Origin: Streptomyces sp. NBC_00237
GTDB lineage: Bacteria; Actinomycetota; Actinomycetes; Streptomycetales; Streptomycetaceae
Direction of reading: 5' to 3'
NCBI RefSeq assembly: GCF_026342435.1
Contig: NZ_JAPEMT010000001.1
Coordinates: 981,993-1,045,992, forward strand
Length of the DNA stretch: 64,000 nucleotides
Shown: positions 32,832-41,411 of the stretch, in pieces
Layout of the letters: every line of letters starts with the position of its first letter
Numbering within the stretch: position 1 is the first letter of the stretch
Program-made: the position numbers and the translations under genes
The notes under the pieces: model-generated
Databases searched by the model: none
What the model was told of the DNA's origin: nothing
Seen by the model: the letters and a program-made list of their open reading frames with translations, nothing else

Positions 32832-34823
32832 ATGACGCAGCCGCCCAACCAGCCCCCGCAGGGTGGGGAAGGGGCACCGCCCCCCTCCCCGTTCAGCAAG
32901 GCCCCCGAGCCCGCACCGCAGGACGCGGCTTCCGGCCAGCCGCCGCAGACGCCTCCGCCGACCGTGGCCGAAGGCTTCGGCGCGCCCGCCACGCCGCCGC
33001 CCGCCGGTGGTTTCGGTGCACCCGCCACGCCCCCGCCCGTCGGCGGTTTCGGTGCGCCGCCCGCTCAGCCCCCGCAGGCCCCGGGTCAGCCCCCGGCCCA
33101 GCAGCCCGGCGGCGGCTACGGCTACCCGCAGGCTCCGGGCCAGCCCCCGCAGGCGCCCCCGGCCGGTTACGGCTACCCGGCTCAGCCGGGCCAGCAGCCG
33201 GGTCAGCCCGGCCAGCCGCCCCAGCCCAACCCGTACGGCGGCCAGCAGCAGCCCGGTTACGGCTACCCGGGCCAGCCTGGTCAGCAGCCGGGCCAGCCCG
33301 GCCAGCCGCCCTCGTACAGCATGCATCCGCCCCAGGGCCCGGCCCCCGGCACGGTCGTCCAGGGCGGCATCGGCGGCGGGAGCGGCAACGGCGGTGGCCT
33401 GACCAACCAGCTCAAGATCATCATCGCGGCGGTCGTCGCCGTCGTCCTGATCGTCGCCGGTGGCGTCATCTACAAGGCCACCAGCAGCGACGACCCCCAG
33501 GACGTCGCGGGCGGCACCTCCGGCAGCGAGGGCAAGGGGGGCGGCGGCGACGCCCCCAAGGCCCCGGACGGCGGCGGCAAGGAGAAGGCCCCGCCCGTGG
33601 CCACCTCCAAGGTCAAGTTCCAGATCCCGATCCCGGTCGTCAAGGAACTCACCGACGTCAAGGGTTCCTGGGCCACCGACAAGGTGTACGCCAAGGCCGA
33701 CGTCAAGAAGATCACCGGCTACGACCCGGAGAAGGGCTCGGTCCTGTGGACCCTGCCCCTCACCGGCGAGGTCTGCGGCGAGTCGCGCCACCTCTCCAAG
33801 GACGGCAACAAGGCCGCCTTCCTGTACGAGGGGCCGAAGGAAGCCGGTCGTAAGGTCGCCCCCTGCACGCAGGTCGGCCTCGTCGACCTGACCAGCGGCA
33901 AGCTCCTGTGGTCGCACAGCTTCAAGGACGGCGACCAGCCCGCCACCCTCGACCAGGTCACCATGTCCGGCGACACCATCGCCGCGGCCAGCTACGGCGG
34001 CGGCGGCGCGGTCGACATCAACGGCAAGGAGCTGTGGGCCCCGAAGGCCACCGCCGACGACTGCCGCGACCGAGGCTACGCGGGCGGTCCCGCCCTCGTC
34101 GCGATCCGCATGTGCGGCAGCTACAGCGACCCGCAGCTGCTGGTCCAGCCCCTGAACCCCACTACGGGCGCACCGATCTCCACGTACAAGCTGCCCAAGG
34201 GCGCCGAGACCGCCACGGTCCTCTCCACCAAGCCGCTGCTGGTCGGCGCCGAGGTCAACGAGTCCGCCACCGGCACGGCGGGCATCTCCGACCTCTTCTC
34301 GATCGACGACGCGACGGGCAAGCTGCTCGCTCAGATGCCGGTCGACGGCGAGAAGTTCGACCTGCACTGCCCGCGCACCGAGGCCGAGGGCTGCATCAAG
34401 GTCGCCGTCGGCAACGGCAAGGTCTACCTGCCGACCGTCCAGCGCCGTGGCACCTCCGACACGGGCCGCACCAACGAGATCGTGTCCTGGGACCTGAAGA
34501 CCGGCAAGCCCACCTCCGAGAACATCCCGGCGGGCGAGCGCTACTCCATGGTCCCGCTGCGCATGGACGGCGGGAACCTGATCGTCTACAAGTTCCCCCC
34601 GTACGACAAGGGCGGCCAGGTCGCCAGCATCGACGGCGGCACCCTCAAGCAGACCATCCTGCTCGACAACCCGGGCGACCGCTCCGTGCGCGACGCGGAG
34701 TCCAGCCTCGCCATCAACTTCGAGAACGCGAAGTTCGTCGGCGGACGTCTCTTCCTCGCCAACGACCTGCTGAGCGAGAGCAACACCTCGCAGAAGTACC
34801 TGGCGATGGCCTTCGGGCCGTGA
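32832..34823 (+). CDS. Membrane-anchored PQQ-type beta-propeller protein (second paralogue)
   Basis: A 663-residue paralogue of the preceding protein with the same layout: a Pro/Gly/Gln-rich N-terminus (residues 1-185, with repeated GGFGAPATPPP and YGYPGQPGQQPGQP units), a membrane helix (about 195-218, LKIIIAAVVAVVLIVAGGVIY), a linker and a beta-propeller (DPEKGSVLWTLPL, DLTSGKLLWSH, DDATGKLLAQM, DLKTGKPTSEN). Both genes start with MxQPPNQPPQGG, which indicates tandem duplication. A 16-bp stem terminator follows. It may sense or scaffold at the cell surface; function is unknown. Confidence 0.82.
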   Translation: MTQPPNQPPQGGEGAPPPSPFSKAPEPAPQDAASGQPPQTPPPTVAEGFGAPATPPPAGGFGAPATPPPVGGFGAPPAQPPQAPGQPPAQQPGGGYGYPQAPGQPPQAPPAGYGYPAQPGQQPGQPGQPPQPNPYGGQQQPGYGYPGQPGQQPGQPGQPPSYSMHPPQGPAPGTVVQGGIGGGSGNGGGLTNQLKIIIAAVVAVVLIVAGGVIYKATSSDDPQDVAGGTSGSEGKGGGGDAPKAPDGGGKEKAPPVATSKVKFQIPIPVVKELTDVKGSWATDKVYAKADVKKITGYDPEKGSVLWTLPLTGEVCGESRHLSKDGNKAAFLYEGPKEAGRKVAPCTQVGLVDLTSGKLLWSHSFKDGDQPATLDQVTMSGDTIAAASYGGGGAVDINGKELWAPKATADDCRDRGYAGGPALVAIRMCGSYSDPQLLVQPLNPTTGAPISTYKLPKGAETATVLSTKPLLVGAEVNESATGTAGISDLFSIDDATGKLLAQMPVDGEKFDLHCPRTEAEGCIKVAVGNGKVYLPTVQRRGTSDTGRTNEIVSWDLKTGKPTSENIPAGERYSMVPLRMDGGNLIVYKFPPYDKGGQVASIDGGTLKQTILLDNPGDRSVRDAESSLAINFENAKFVGGRLFLANDLLSESNTSQKYLAMAFGP

Positions 34824-34877
34824 TCCGGGGCGAGTTCCGGCCCCGGTCCTGACCGGTCCGCCGTACCGCGCGACCGC

Positions 34878-34914
34878 CGAAGGGCGCCACGACACACCGT
34901 CGTGGCGCCCTTCG
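34878..34914 (+). terminator. Terminator hairpin, 16-bp stem
   Basis: CGAAGGGCGCCACGAC (34878-34893) and GTCGTGGCGCCCTTCG (34899-34914) with loop ACACC, behind the second propeller gene. Confidence 0.85.
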
Positions 34915-35081
34915 CCGTACGACAAGCACCTTCCGACCCGCAACGACCAGCGAACGGGCGGCATTTGGCAACTTTGAGTGGCTTCTTACGGGTAAGGGGC
35001 GCGCAACGTCGAACAAGCGTGTAGCTTGCCGGGTCAGGAGGCCGGGGGGCCTGCTCCTGGGGGAATGTGGGGGTTGTTGCG

Positions 35082-35762
35082 ATGGGTGTGCGGCTCATGG
35101 TGGTCGATGACCACCGTCTGCTGGCCGAGGCACTCGCCTCGGCCCTCAAGCTCCGCGGGCACCGTGTGCTCGCCGCCGCCGCGCCCACCGCGGGCGCGGC
35201 CGAACTCGTCGTGAGCCGGGCCCCGGAGGTCTGCCTCTTCGGTACGGCGACTCCCGCCGCGCCGGGCACCTTCGACCCGATCGTACGGATCAAACGCGAG
35301 CGGCCCCAGGTGGCCGTGGTCGTGCTGGGGCCCGTTCCCAGCCCGCGCGGCATCGCCGCCGCCTTCGCCTCGGGGGCGGCCGGATACGTACGGCACGACG
35401 AGCGCATAGAGGGCGTCGAGCGGGCCATGGTGAAGGCGCGGGCGGGGGAGGCGGCGGTCGCGCCGCAGCTGCTGCAAGGGGCCTTCGCGGAGCTGCTCAA
35501 CCCCGCCGCCCAGCCCGACGACGAGGGGCAGCGGCTGCTGCACATGCTCACCCCGCGCGAGGTCGAGGTGCTGGTCCGGGTCGCCGACGGCGAGGACACC
35601 CGGCTCATCGCGGCGGGGATGGGGATCGCTCCGAGCACGGCGCGTACGCACGTCCAGCGGGTGCTGATGAAGCTGGGCGTCGGGTCCCGGCTGGAGGCGG
35701 CGGCGCTCGCCGCCCGTACGGGACTCCTCGACCGGGCGACGGTGCCGCAGCACGAGCAGTAG
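35082..35762 (+). CDS. LuxR-family regulator with degenerate receiver domain
   Basis: A 226-residue protein built like a NarL/LuxR response regulator. The receiver (residues 1-120) keeps the acidic start VDDH and a fold-like pattern, but the segment expected to carry the phosphorylated Asp reads APEVCLFGTATPA, so the acceptor is absent. The C-terminal LuxR helix-turn-helix (LTPREVEVLVRVADGEDTRL, then ARTHVQRVLMKLGV) is intact. No kinase gene is adjacent. It probably responds to a ligand or a partner protein rather than to phosphorylation. The ATG at 35082 is chosen; a GTG at 35067 would add five residues. Confidence 0.83.
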   Translation: MGVRLMVVDDHRLLAEALASALKLRGHRVLAAAAPTAGAAELVVSRAPEVCLFGTATPAAPGTFDPIVRIKRERPQVAVVVLGPVPSPRGIAAAFASGAAGYVRHDERIEGVERAMVKARAGEAAVAPQLLQGAFAELLNPAAQPDDEGQRLLHMLTPREVEVLVRVADGEDTRLIAAGMGIAPSTARTHVQRVLMKLGVGSRLEAAALAARTGLLDRATVPQHEQ

Positions 35763-35841
35763 GGCGCCGACGCACCAATTCCCGTCATCCGCACGGCATT
35801 TCTCCCGTGCGGGTGCATCCAGGTGTATCCGGGCGCGTCCG

Positions 35842-35870
35842 GGCGCACAGCATTGACGATGCTGTGCGCC
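35842..35870. promoter_or_regulatory. 12-bp inverted repeat upstream of galTEK
   Basis: GGCGCACAGCAT (35842-35853) and ATGCTGTGCGCC (35859-35870) flank TGACG, so a TTGACG -35-like box sits in the centre. A T/G-rich run (TTTGTTGTGTTCGATTCTG) follows on the + strand. It could be a gal operator/promoter, or the terminator of the upstream regulator gene with a U-rich tail. Confidence 0.5.
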
Positions 35871-35922
35871 TGTGGTTTGTTGTGTTCGATTCTGTTGGTG
35901 GGTGTTGGTATGCGAGGTGGCA

Positions 35923-36969
35923 GTGAAGAAGACATCGACCCGGCTCGCCGACGGGCGCGAACTCCTCTACTACGACGCGGCGGACGACAGGGTCCGCGAC
36001 GCCGTCGACCTGCGCCCGCTCACCCCGGTCGCCACGACGTCCGAGGTCCGGTACGACGCCCTGCTCGGCGACTCGGTCGCCATCGCCTCGCACCGCCAGG
36101 ACCGTACGCACCTGCCGCCCGCCGACGCCTGCCCGCTCTGCCCCACCCGGCCGGGCCACGAGAGCGAGATCCCGGCCACCGACTACGAGGTCGCGGTCTT
36201 CGAGAACCGCTTCCCCTCCCTCGCCGGGGACTCCGGCCGCTGCGAGGTGGTCTGCTTCACCTCCGACCACGACGCCTCCTTCGCCGGCCTGAGCGAGGAA
36301 CAGGCCGCCCTCGTGCTGGAGGCGTGGACCGACCGCACGGCGGAATTCGCCCAACTCCCGTCCGTTGAACAGGTGTTCTGCTTCGAGAACCGGGGAGCCG
36401 AGATCGGGGTGACCCTGGGGCACCCGCACGGTCAGATCTACGGATATCCGTACGTCACTCCGCGTACGGCGCTGATGCTGCGCTCGCTCGAAGAGCGCGC
36501 GGCCCGCACCCCCGGAGGCAACCTCTTCGACGAGGTCGTCACCCGTGAACGTACCGACGCCTCCCGGATCGTCCTTGAGGGTGAACACTGGGTCGCCTTC
36601 GTGCCGTACGCCGCCCACTGGCCGTACGAGGTCCACCTCTACCCCCTGCGCCGGGTCCCCGACCTCCGTGAGCTGGACGACGCGGCACGGGAGGAACTTC
36701 CGCGCGTGTACCTGGAGTTGCTGCGCCGCTTCGACCGCATTTTCGGCCCCGGCCAGCCCCCCACCCCGTACATCGCGGCCTGGCACCAGGCCCCCTTCCG
36801 GCACCCCCTGCGCACGGAATTCGCCCTCCACCTGGAGCTGTTCACCGTGCGGCGCACCCCCGGCAAGCTCAAGGCGCTCGCCGGGTCCGAGTCCGGGATG
36901 GGTGCTTTCATCAACGACGTGTCGCCGGAGAGCGCGGCGCACCGACTCCGAGAGGTGGCAAGCACGTGA
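35923..36969 (+). CDS. galT: Galactose-1-phosphate uridylyltransferase
   Basis: A 348-residue HIT-superfamily enzyme of the Leloir pathway that exchanges UMP between UDP-glucose and galactose-1-phosphate. The catalytic HPH is in LGHPHGQIYGYPY; the zinc Cys pair is CPLC near residue 70, and the second zinc/histidine region includes FRHPLRTEFALHLE. The start is GTG 35923 with GAGGTGG upstream; the open frame to 35872 would add a Cys/Trp-rich stretch that does not fit. First gene of galTEK, GTGA-overlapping galE. Confidence 0.93.
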   Translation: MKKTSTRLADGRELLYYDAADDRVRDAVDLRPLTPVATTSEVRYDALLGDSVAIASHRQDRTHLPPADACPLCPTRPGHESEIPATDYEVAVFENRFPSLAGDSGRCEVVCFTSDHDASFAGLSEEQAALVLEAWTDRTAEFAQLPSVEQVFCFENRGAEIGVTLGHPHGQIYGYPYVTPRTALMLRSLEERAARTPGGNLFDEVVTRERTDASRIVLEGEHWVAFVPYAAHWPYEVHLYPLRRVPDLRELDDAAREELPRVYLELLRRFDRIFGPGQPPTPYIAAWHQAPFRHPLRTEFALHLELFTVRRTPGKLKALAGSESGMGAFINDVSPESAAHRLREVAST

Positions 36970-37967
36970 CGACAGCAGCGGCCGGGACACCCGCCCGTAC
37001 GTACCTGGTGACCGGCGGCGCGGGATACGTCGGCAGCGTCGTCACCGCCCACCTCCTCGAAGCGGGCCACCGGGTCACCGTCCTCGACGACCTCTCCACG
37101 GGCTTCCGCGAGGGCGTTCCGGCCGGTGCCGACTTCATCGAGGGGCGCATCCAGGACGCCGCCCGCCACCTCGACCCCGGCTACGACGCGGTGCTCCACT
37201 TCGCCGCGTACTCCCAGGTGGGGGAGTCCGTCGCCGATCCGGAGAAGTACTGGCGCAACAACGTCGGCGGCACCATGGACCTCCTCGCCGCGATGCGCGA
37301 CGCGGGCGTGCGCCGCCTCGTCTTCTCCTCCACGGCGGCGACGTACGGCGAACCCGCCGTCACCCCCGTCACCGAGGACCTCCCCACCGCCCCCACCAGC
37401 CCCTACGGCGCGTCGAAGCTCGCCGTCGACCACATGATCGCCGGGGAGTGCGCGGCCCACGGGCTGGCCGCCGTCTCGCTCCGCTACTTCAACGTGGCGG
37501 GTGCGTACGGCAGTTCGGGAGGCGTCATGTACGGGGAACGGCACGACCCCGAATCCCACCTCATCCCGCTCGTCCTCCAGGTCGCCCAGGGCCACCGCCC
37601 CTCCATCTCCGTGTACGGCGACGACTACCCGACCCTCGACGGCACCTGCGTCCGCGACTACCTGCACGTCGCCGACCTCGCCGAGGCCCACCTCCTCGCC
37701 CTCGCCGCGGCGGAACCCGGCACGCACCGGATCTGCAACCTGGGGAACGGGGAGGGCTTCTCGGTGCGGGAGGTCATCGAGGCCGTCCGCAGGGTCACAG
37801 GACACCCGGTCCCGGAGGTCGTCGCCCCGCGCCGGGCGGGCGACCCCGCGACCCTGGTCGCGTCCGCCGACCGGGCCCGCACCCTGCTGGGCTGGCGGCC
37901 CTCCCGTACCGAACTGACCGACATCATCAGCGACGCGTGGCGCTTCGCGCAGGGCGAGGGGAAGTAG
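36966..37967 (+). CDS. galE: UDP-glucose 4-epimerase
   Basis: A 333-residue short-chain dehydrogenase-type epimerase. The NAD-binding motif is TGGAGYVGS (about residues 16-24), the catalytic Ser/Thr is in SSTAATYG, and the YxxxK pair is in SPYGASK. The sugar-binding C-terminal part includes GDDYPTLDGTCVRDYLHV. GTG 36966 overlaps the galT stop. It interconverts UDP-galactose and UDP-glucose, the middle step of this operon. Confidence 0.94.
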   Translation: MTTAAAGTPARTYLVTGGAGYVGSVVTAHLLEAGHRVTVLDDLSTGFREGVPAGADFIEGRIQDAARHLDPGYDAVLHFAAYSQVGESVADPEKYWRNNVGGTMDLLAAMRDAGVRRLVFSSTAATYGEPAVTPVTEDLPTAPTSPYGASKLAVDHMIAGECAAHGLAAVSLRYFNVAGAYGSSGGVMYGERHDPESHLIPLVLQVAQGHRPSISVYGDDYPTLDGTCVRDYLHVADLAEAHLLALAAAEPGTHRICNLGNGEGFSVREVIEAVRRVTGHPVPEVVAPRRAGDPATLVASADRARTLLGWRPSRTELTDIISDAWRFAQGEGK

Positions 37968-37971
37968 CGAA

Positions 37972-39135
37972 GTGGTACTCGATGCCAGCGAACTCATCGG
38001 CGAATTCAGGGAGTTGTACGGTCGTGAGCCGGAGGGGGTCTGGGCGGCCCCCGGCCGGGTCAACCTGATCGGCGAGTACACCGACTTCAACGACGGCTTC
38101 GTCATGCCGCTCGCCCTCCCGCACGCGGCACGCGTCGCGGTGGCCCGCCGCACGGACGGCCTCCTGCGCCTGCACTCGGGCGACATCGCGGACGGCGTGA
38201 CGGAGCTGAGGGTGGCCGACCTCGCGCCCCTCGCGGGCGGCGGCTGGTGGACGTACCCGGCGGGAGTCGTCTGGGCCCTCCTCGACGCGGGGCACGGGGC
38301 GGTGGCGGGCGGCGCGGACGTCCACCTGCGCTCCACCGTGCCCACCGGGGCGGGCCTCTCCTCCTCCGCCGCGCTGGAGGTCTCCGTCGGACTCGCCCTC
38401 ACCGACCTCCACCAACTTCCCCTCACCCGGCCGGAATTGGCCCTGCTGTGCCAACGTGCGGAGAACGCCTTCGTCGGCGTGCCGTGCGGAATCATGGACC
38501 AGACCGCCTCCGCGTGCTGCGAGGCGGGCCACGCCCTGCACCTCGACACCCGGGACTTGTCCCGCCGTCAGGTCCCCCTCGACCCGGGCGCCCAGGGGCT
38601 GGCCCTGCTGGTCGTGGACACCCGCGTGCAGCACGCGCTGGGCGACGGGGCGTACGCGGAACGCCGGGCGGGCTGCGAGGAGGGCGCCCGTCAGCTCGGG
38701 GTCCACCGCCTCCGCGACGTACCGCACGCCGAACTCCCTCTATTCCTGGCGAAGTTGGACGACGAGCGCATCCGTCGCTACGTCCGCCACATCGTCACCG
38801 ACAACCACCGGGTGACGCGTGCGGTGGCCTGCCTGGACGCGGGCGACCTGCGGGGCCTCGGCCCGATCCTCACCGAGGGCCACGCCTCCCTCCGCGACGA
38901 CCTCCGGGTCTCCTGCCCGGAACTGGACCTGGTGGTCTCCTCCGCCGTGGCGGCGGGGGCGCTGGGGGCGCGGATGACGGGGGGCGGGTTCGGGGGCTCG
39001 GCGATCGTCCTCGCGGAGGCGGATGCGGTGCCTGCCGTGGCCTCCGCCATCACCTCCGCCTTCTCCACCGAGGGCCACACCCCTCCCCGCCTCTTCCCCG
39101 CCACCCCTTCCCAAGGCGCCCACCACCTCCCCTGA
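37972..39135 (+). CDS. galK: Galactokinase
   Basis: A 387-residue GHMP kinase that phosphorylates galactose. The galactokinase signature GRVNLIGEYTDFNDGF is near residue 26, motif 2 is PTGAGLSSSAALEVSV, and motif 3 is RMTGGGFGGSAIVL. The GTG at 37972 is five bases after the galE stop and has GAGGGGAAG upstream. Last gene of the operon; the interspersed element copy E starts directly after its stop. Confidence 0.94.
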   Translation: MVLDASELIGEFRELYGREPEGVWAAPGRVNLIGEYTDFNDGFVMPLALPHAARVAVARRTDGLLRLHSGDIADGVTELRVADLAPLAGGGWWTYPAGVVWALLDAGHGAVAGGADVHLRSTVPTGAGLSSSAALEVSVGLALTDLHQLPLTRPELALLCQRAENAFVGVPCGIMDQTASACCEAGHALHLDTRDLSRRQVPLDPGAQGLALLVVDTRVQHALGDGAYAERRAGCEEGARQLGVHRLRDVPHAELPLFLAKLDDERIRRYVRHIVTDNHRVTRAVACLDAGDLRGLGPILTEGHASLRDDLRVSCPELDLVVSSAVAAGALGARMTGGGFGGSAIVLAEADAVPAVASAITSAFSTEGHTPPRLFPATPSQGAHHLP

Positions 39136-39139
39136 CCCT

Positions 39140-39685
39140 CCCCCCTCACCCAACCCCCTTGGCCTCCACCCCACCCCCCTGGGCTCCGCCCCGCCTAACC
39201 CCCTTGGGCCCCGCTTCCGCCCGCCTCCCTTGGGCTCTGCCTCCGCCCACCCCCTCCGGCTCCGCCTCCGCCTTCGCCCACCCCCTCCGGCTCCGCCCAC
39301 CCCCCTCCGGCTCCGCCCCCGCCTCGCCCCCTTGGGCTTCGCCCCTCCGCTTCCGCCTAGCCTCCTTGGGCGGCGGGGCCGCCCCCCGGGGGCGGAACGG
39401 GCGGGCAAGGGGGCGGCCCCCTCGCTCCGGGCCCACCCCGGTGCCGCCCGCCGTTACCTCGCCCCATGGGTGCGCCGCACCCCGGTGCGCCTGCGGCGGG
39501 CCGCCCCTCCCCACCCCTTCACCTAAAGCGCTCGCCGCACGGCTGTCCCGCACACGTGCAGGCGCGTCGTGGCTGGTCGCGCAGTTCCCCGCACCCCTCA
39601 AGGGGCACGTCCGAGCAAGCCCCAGCGGAGCCGGGAGCGCCCCGCGCGGCGGAGCCGCACAGAGAGCACAGCCCCCCGCCCCCCA
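39140..39685 (+). repeat. Interspersed GC-rich element, copy E (type II)
   Basis: The largest C-rich array of the set (39140-39360), the core (39361-39440), the type II middle (TTCACCTAAAGCGCTCGCCG at 39520) and a degenerate terminal hairpin (GGTCGCG / CGCACCC, about 39573-39594), then a tail shared with copies A to C (GCGGAGCCGCACAG). The rest of this 888-base gene-free gap (39686-40023) contains a moderately AT-richer stretch (CAAATACCCTTCCGATC near 39784) that probably holds the promoter of the regulator at 40024; I see no gene in it. Confidence 0.85.
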
Positions 39686-40023
39686 ACAGGATCGCTTCGT
39701 GCAGGAACTGCCCATTCCCTCTCTCCTTCCGCCACAACCCCACACCCCAAGCCCACGCCGACCCCCGAGGCCAAACAGTTCTGCAAATACCCTTCCGATC
39801 AACGCCCCCACCCGTACTCTGAGGCTTGAGCACCGGTGGGGGCCGGTGCTGATCAGGGGGCGAGACAGTCGGATACGGCGCCCGGGGCAGGGGTAAGGAT
39901 CGGGCGAACGGCGGCGGCCGTACGCACACCACATCCACAAGCAGCACAAGTAGAACAAGTAGCACAAGCACCACCCGCCCATCTCTCCGAGCGCCGTATC
40001 CGCGCACGTCCGTCCTCCGACCC

Positions 40024-40866
40024 ATGGGGGTGTCTGAGGCAGTGGTTCGTATCCGGGTCCTGGTGGTCGACGACCACCGCATCTTTGCCGAGTCGCTCGC
40101 TGCCGCCCTCGCGGCGGAACCCGACGTCGACGTGGCAGCCGCAGGCAGCGGCCCCGCCGCGCTGCGGTGTCTGGAACGGGGAGCGGCGGAAGGCCGTAAG
40201 TTCGACGTGATGCTCATCGACGCCGACCTCGGCACGGCGCTCCCGCAGGGGGGCGTCACCCATCACCTGCACGGCCATCACGGTCAGCAGACCCACGCGG
40301 TCGCCGTCGCCGTCCCCGACCATCCGGGCGCCGAGCAGGACGGCCTGGTCGACGGCATCTCGCTCGTCGCGGGCGTCCGCACCGGCCACCAGGGTGTCCG
40401 TACGGTCGTCCTCGCCGAGAAGGACGACCCGCGCCGCGCCGCCCTCGCCCTCCAGGCCGGGGCGTCGGGATGGGTGGCGAAGGACTGCTCTCTCCAGCGC
40501 CTGCTGGCCGTCATACGGGGGGTCCTGCGCGACGAGACCCACCTCCCGCCCGCCCTCCTCACCGGAGTGCTCCGCGAGCTGACCGCGGCCCGCAAGCACC
40601 GCACGGAGAGCGAACGCCTGGTGGAGTCCCTCACCCCGCGCGAGCGCGAAGTGCTGCGCTGCATGGTCGCGGGGCTCGGCCGCAAGGCCGTCGCCGAGCG
40701 CCTCTTCCTCTCGCCCCACACGGTCCGCACTCACATGCAGAACGTACTGGGCAAGCTGGGCGTCCACTCCACCCTCGCGGCCGTCGCACTCGCCCGGCGG
40801 GCGGGCGTCGGCCCGGCGGACCTAGTTTCCGGGGACGTTGTCGAACGGGGCGGTCAACTGGCGTAG
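40024..40866 (+). CDS. LuxR-family response regulator with His-rich receiver insertion
   Basis: A 280-residue regulator. The receiver has VLVVDDH at its start, a phospho-acceptor Asp in FDVMLIDADLG, and the conserved Lys in GWVAKDC. Between the Asp loop and the next helix, about 35 residues are inserted, rich in His and Gln (VTHHLHGHHGQQTHAVAVAV). The LuxR helix-turn-helix (LTPREREVLRCMVAGLGRKA, then HTVRTHMQNVLGKLGVHS) is normal. No kinase is adjacent. ATG 40024 is used; GTG 40042 (MVRIRV) is an alternative. Its last 45 bases overlap the convergent MarR gene. Confidence 0.83.
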   Translation: MGVSEAVVRIRVLVVDDHRIFAESLAAALAAEPDVDVAAAGSGPAALRCLERGAAEGRKFDVMLIDADLGTALPQGGVTHHLHGHHGQQTHAVAVAVPDHPGAEQDGLVDGISLVAGVRTGHQGVRTVVLAEKDDPRRAALALQAGASGWVAKDCSLQRLLAVIRGVLRDETHLPPALLTGVLRELTAARKHRTESERLVESLTPREREVLRCMVAGLGRKAVAERLFLSPHTVRTHMQNVLGKLGVHSTLAAVALARRAGVGPADLVSGDVVERGGQLA

Positions 40867-41322
40867 CAGTCCGGCCAGTTCGCCGCGCTGTCCGCGCGAG
40901 AGCTCGCCCAGGATCGCCCGCTCCTGCTCCAGGAGACCGGCGAGCGCCTGGTCGGCCCGGTCGCGCCCCTCGACGGTCAGCCGGACGAGCACGCCCCGCC
41001 GGTCGTTGGGGTCGGGCAGCCGCTCGACGAGGCCCTTCTTCGCGAGCCGGTCGATCCGGTTCGTCATCGTCCCGGACGTGACGAGCGTCTGGGTCAGCAG
41101 CTGTCCCGGCGACAGTTGATACGGGTCACCGGCCCGCCGCAGCGACGTCAGCACGTCGAACTCCCACGGCTCCAAGCTGTGCTCGGAGAACGCCAGCCGC
41201 CGCGCCCGGTCGAGATGGCGCGCCAGACGGGACACCCGACTGAGCACCTCAAGCGGCTCCACGTCGAGGTCGGGGCGCTCTCGGCGCCATGCTGCGACCA
41301 GTCGATCGACCTCGTCCTCCAT
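40822..41322 (-). CDS. MarR-family transcriptional regulator
   Basis: A 166-residue winged-helix regulator. The DNA-binding core is visible as LEPWEFDVLTSLRRAGDPYQLSPGQL, with recognition helix TSGTMTNRIDRLAKKGLVER and wing DPNDRRGVLVRLT. The start ATG 41322 (MEDEVDRL) is used; the frame is open to 41364 but that part overlaps the probable operator. It is divergent from the methyltransferase and convergent with the LuxR gene, overlapping its 3' end by 45 bases. It probably represses itself and the neighbouring methyltransferase; the ligand is unknown. Confidence 0.88.
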   Translation of the reverse strand: MEDEVDRLVAAWRRERPDLDVEPLEVLSRVSRLARHLDRARRLAFSEHSLEPWEFDVLTSLRRAGDPYQLSPGQLLTQTLVTSGTMTNRIDRLAKKGLVERLPDPNDRRGVLVRLTVEGRDRADQALAGLLEQERAILGELSRGQRGELAGLLRQLTAPFDNVPGN

Positions 41323-41373
41323 GCGGATCAGTGTAGGGGGTCTGTCGACATGAAGTCTCTTCACCTCAAGTCT

Positions 41374-41385
41374 CTTGACATCAAG
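41374..41385. promoter_or_regulatory. Candidate MarR operator overlapping TTGACA
   Basis: CTTGA (41374-41378) CA TCAAG (41381-41385), a palindrome typical of MarR sites, inside a run with further CAAG and CTTG half-sites (41367-41392). TTGACA (41375-41380) matches a -35 box for the rightward gene. It sits between the divergent MarR and methyltransferase genes. Confidence 0.55.
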
Positions 41386-41411
41386 ATACTTGTACGGTCA
41401 CCCTTGCGCCC

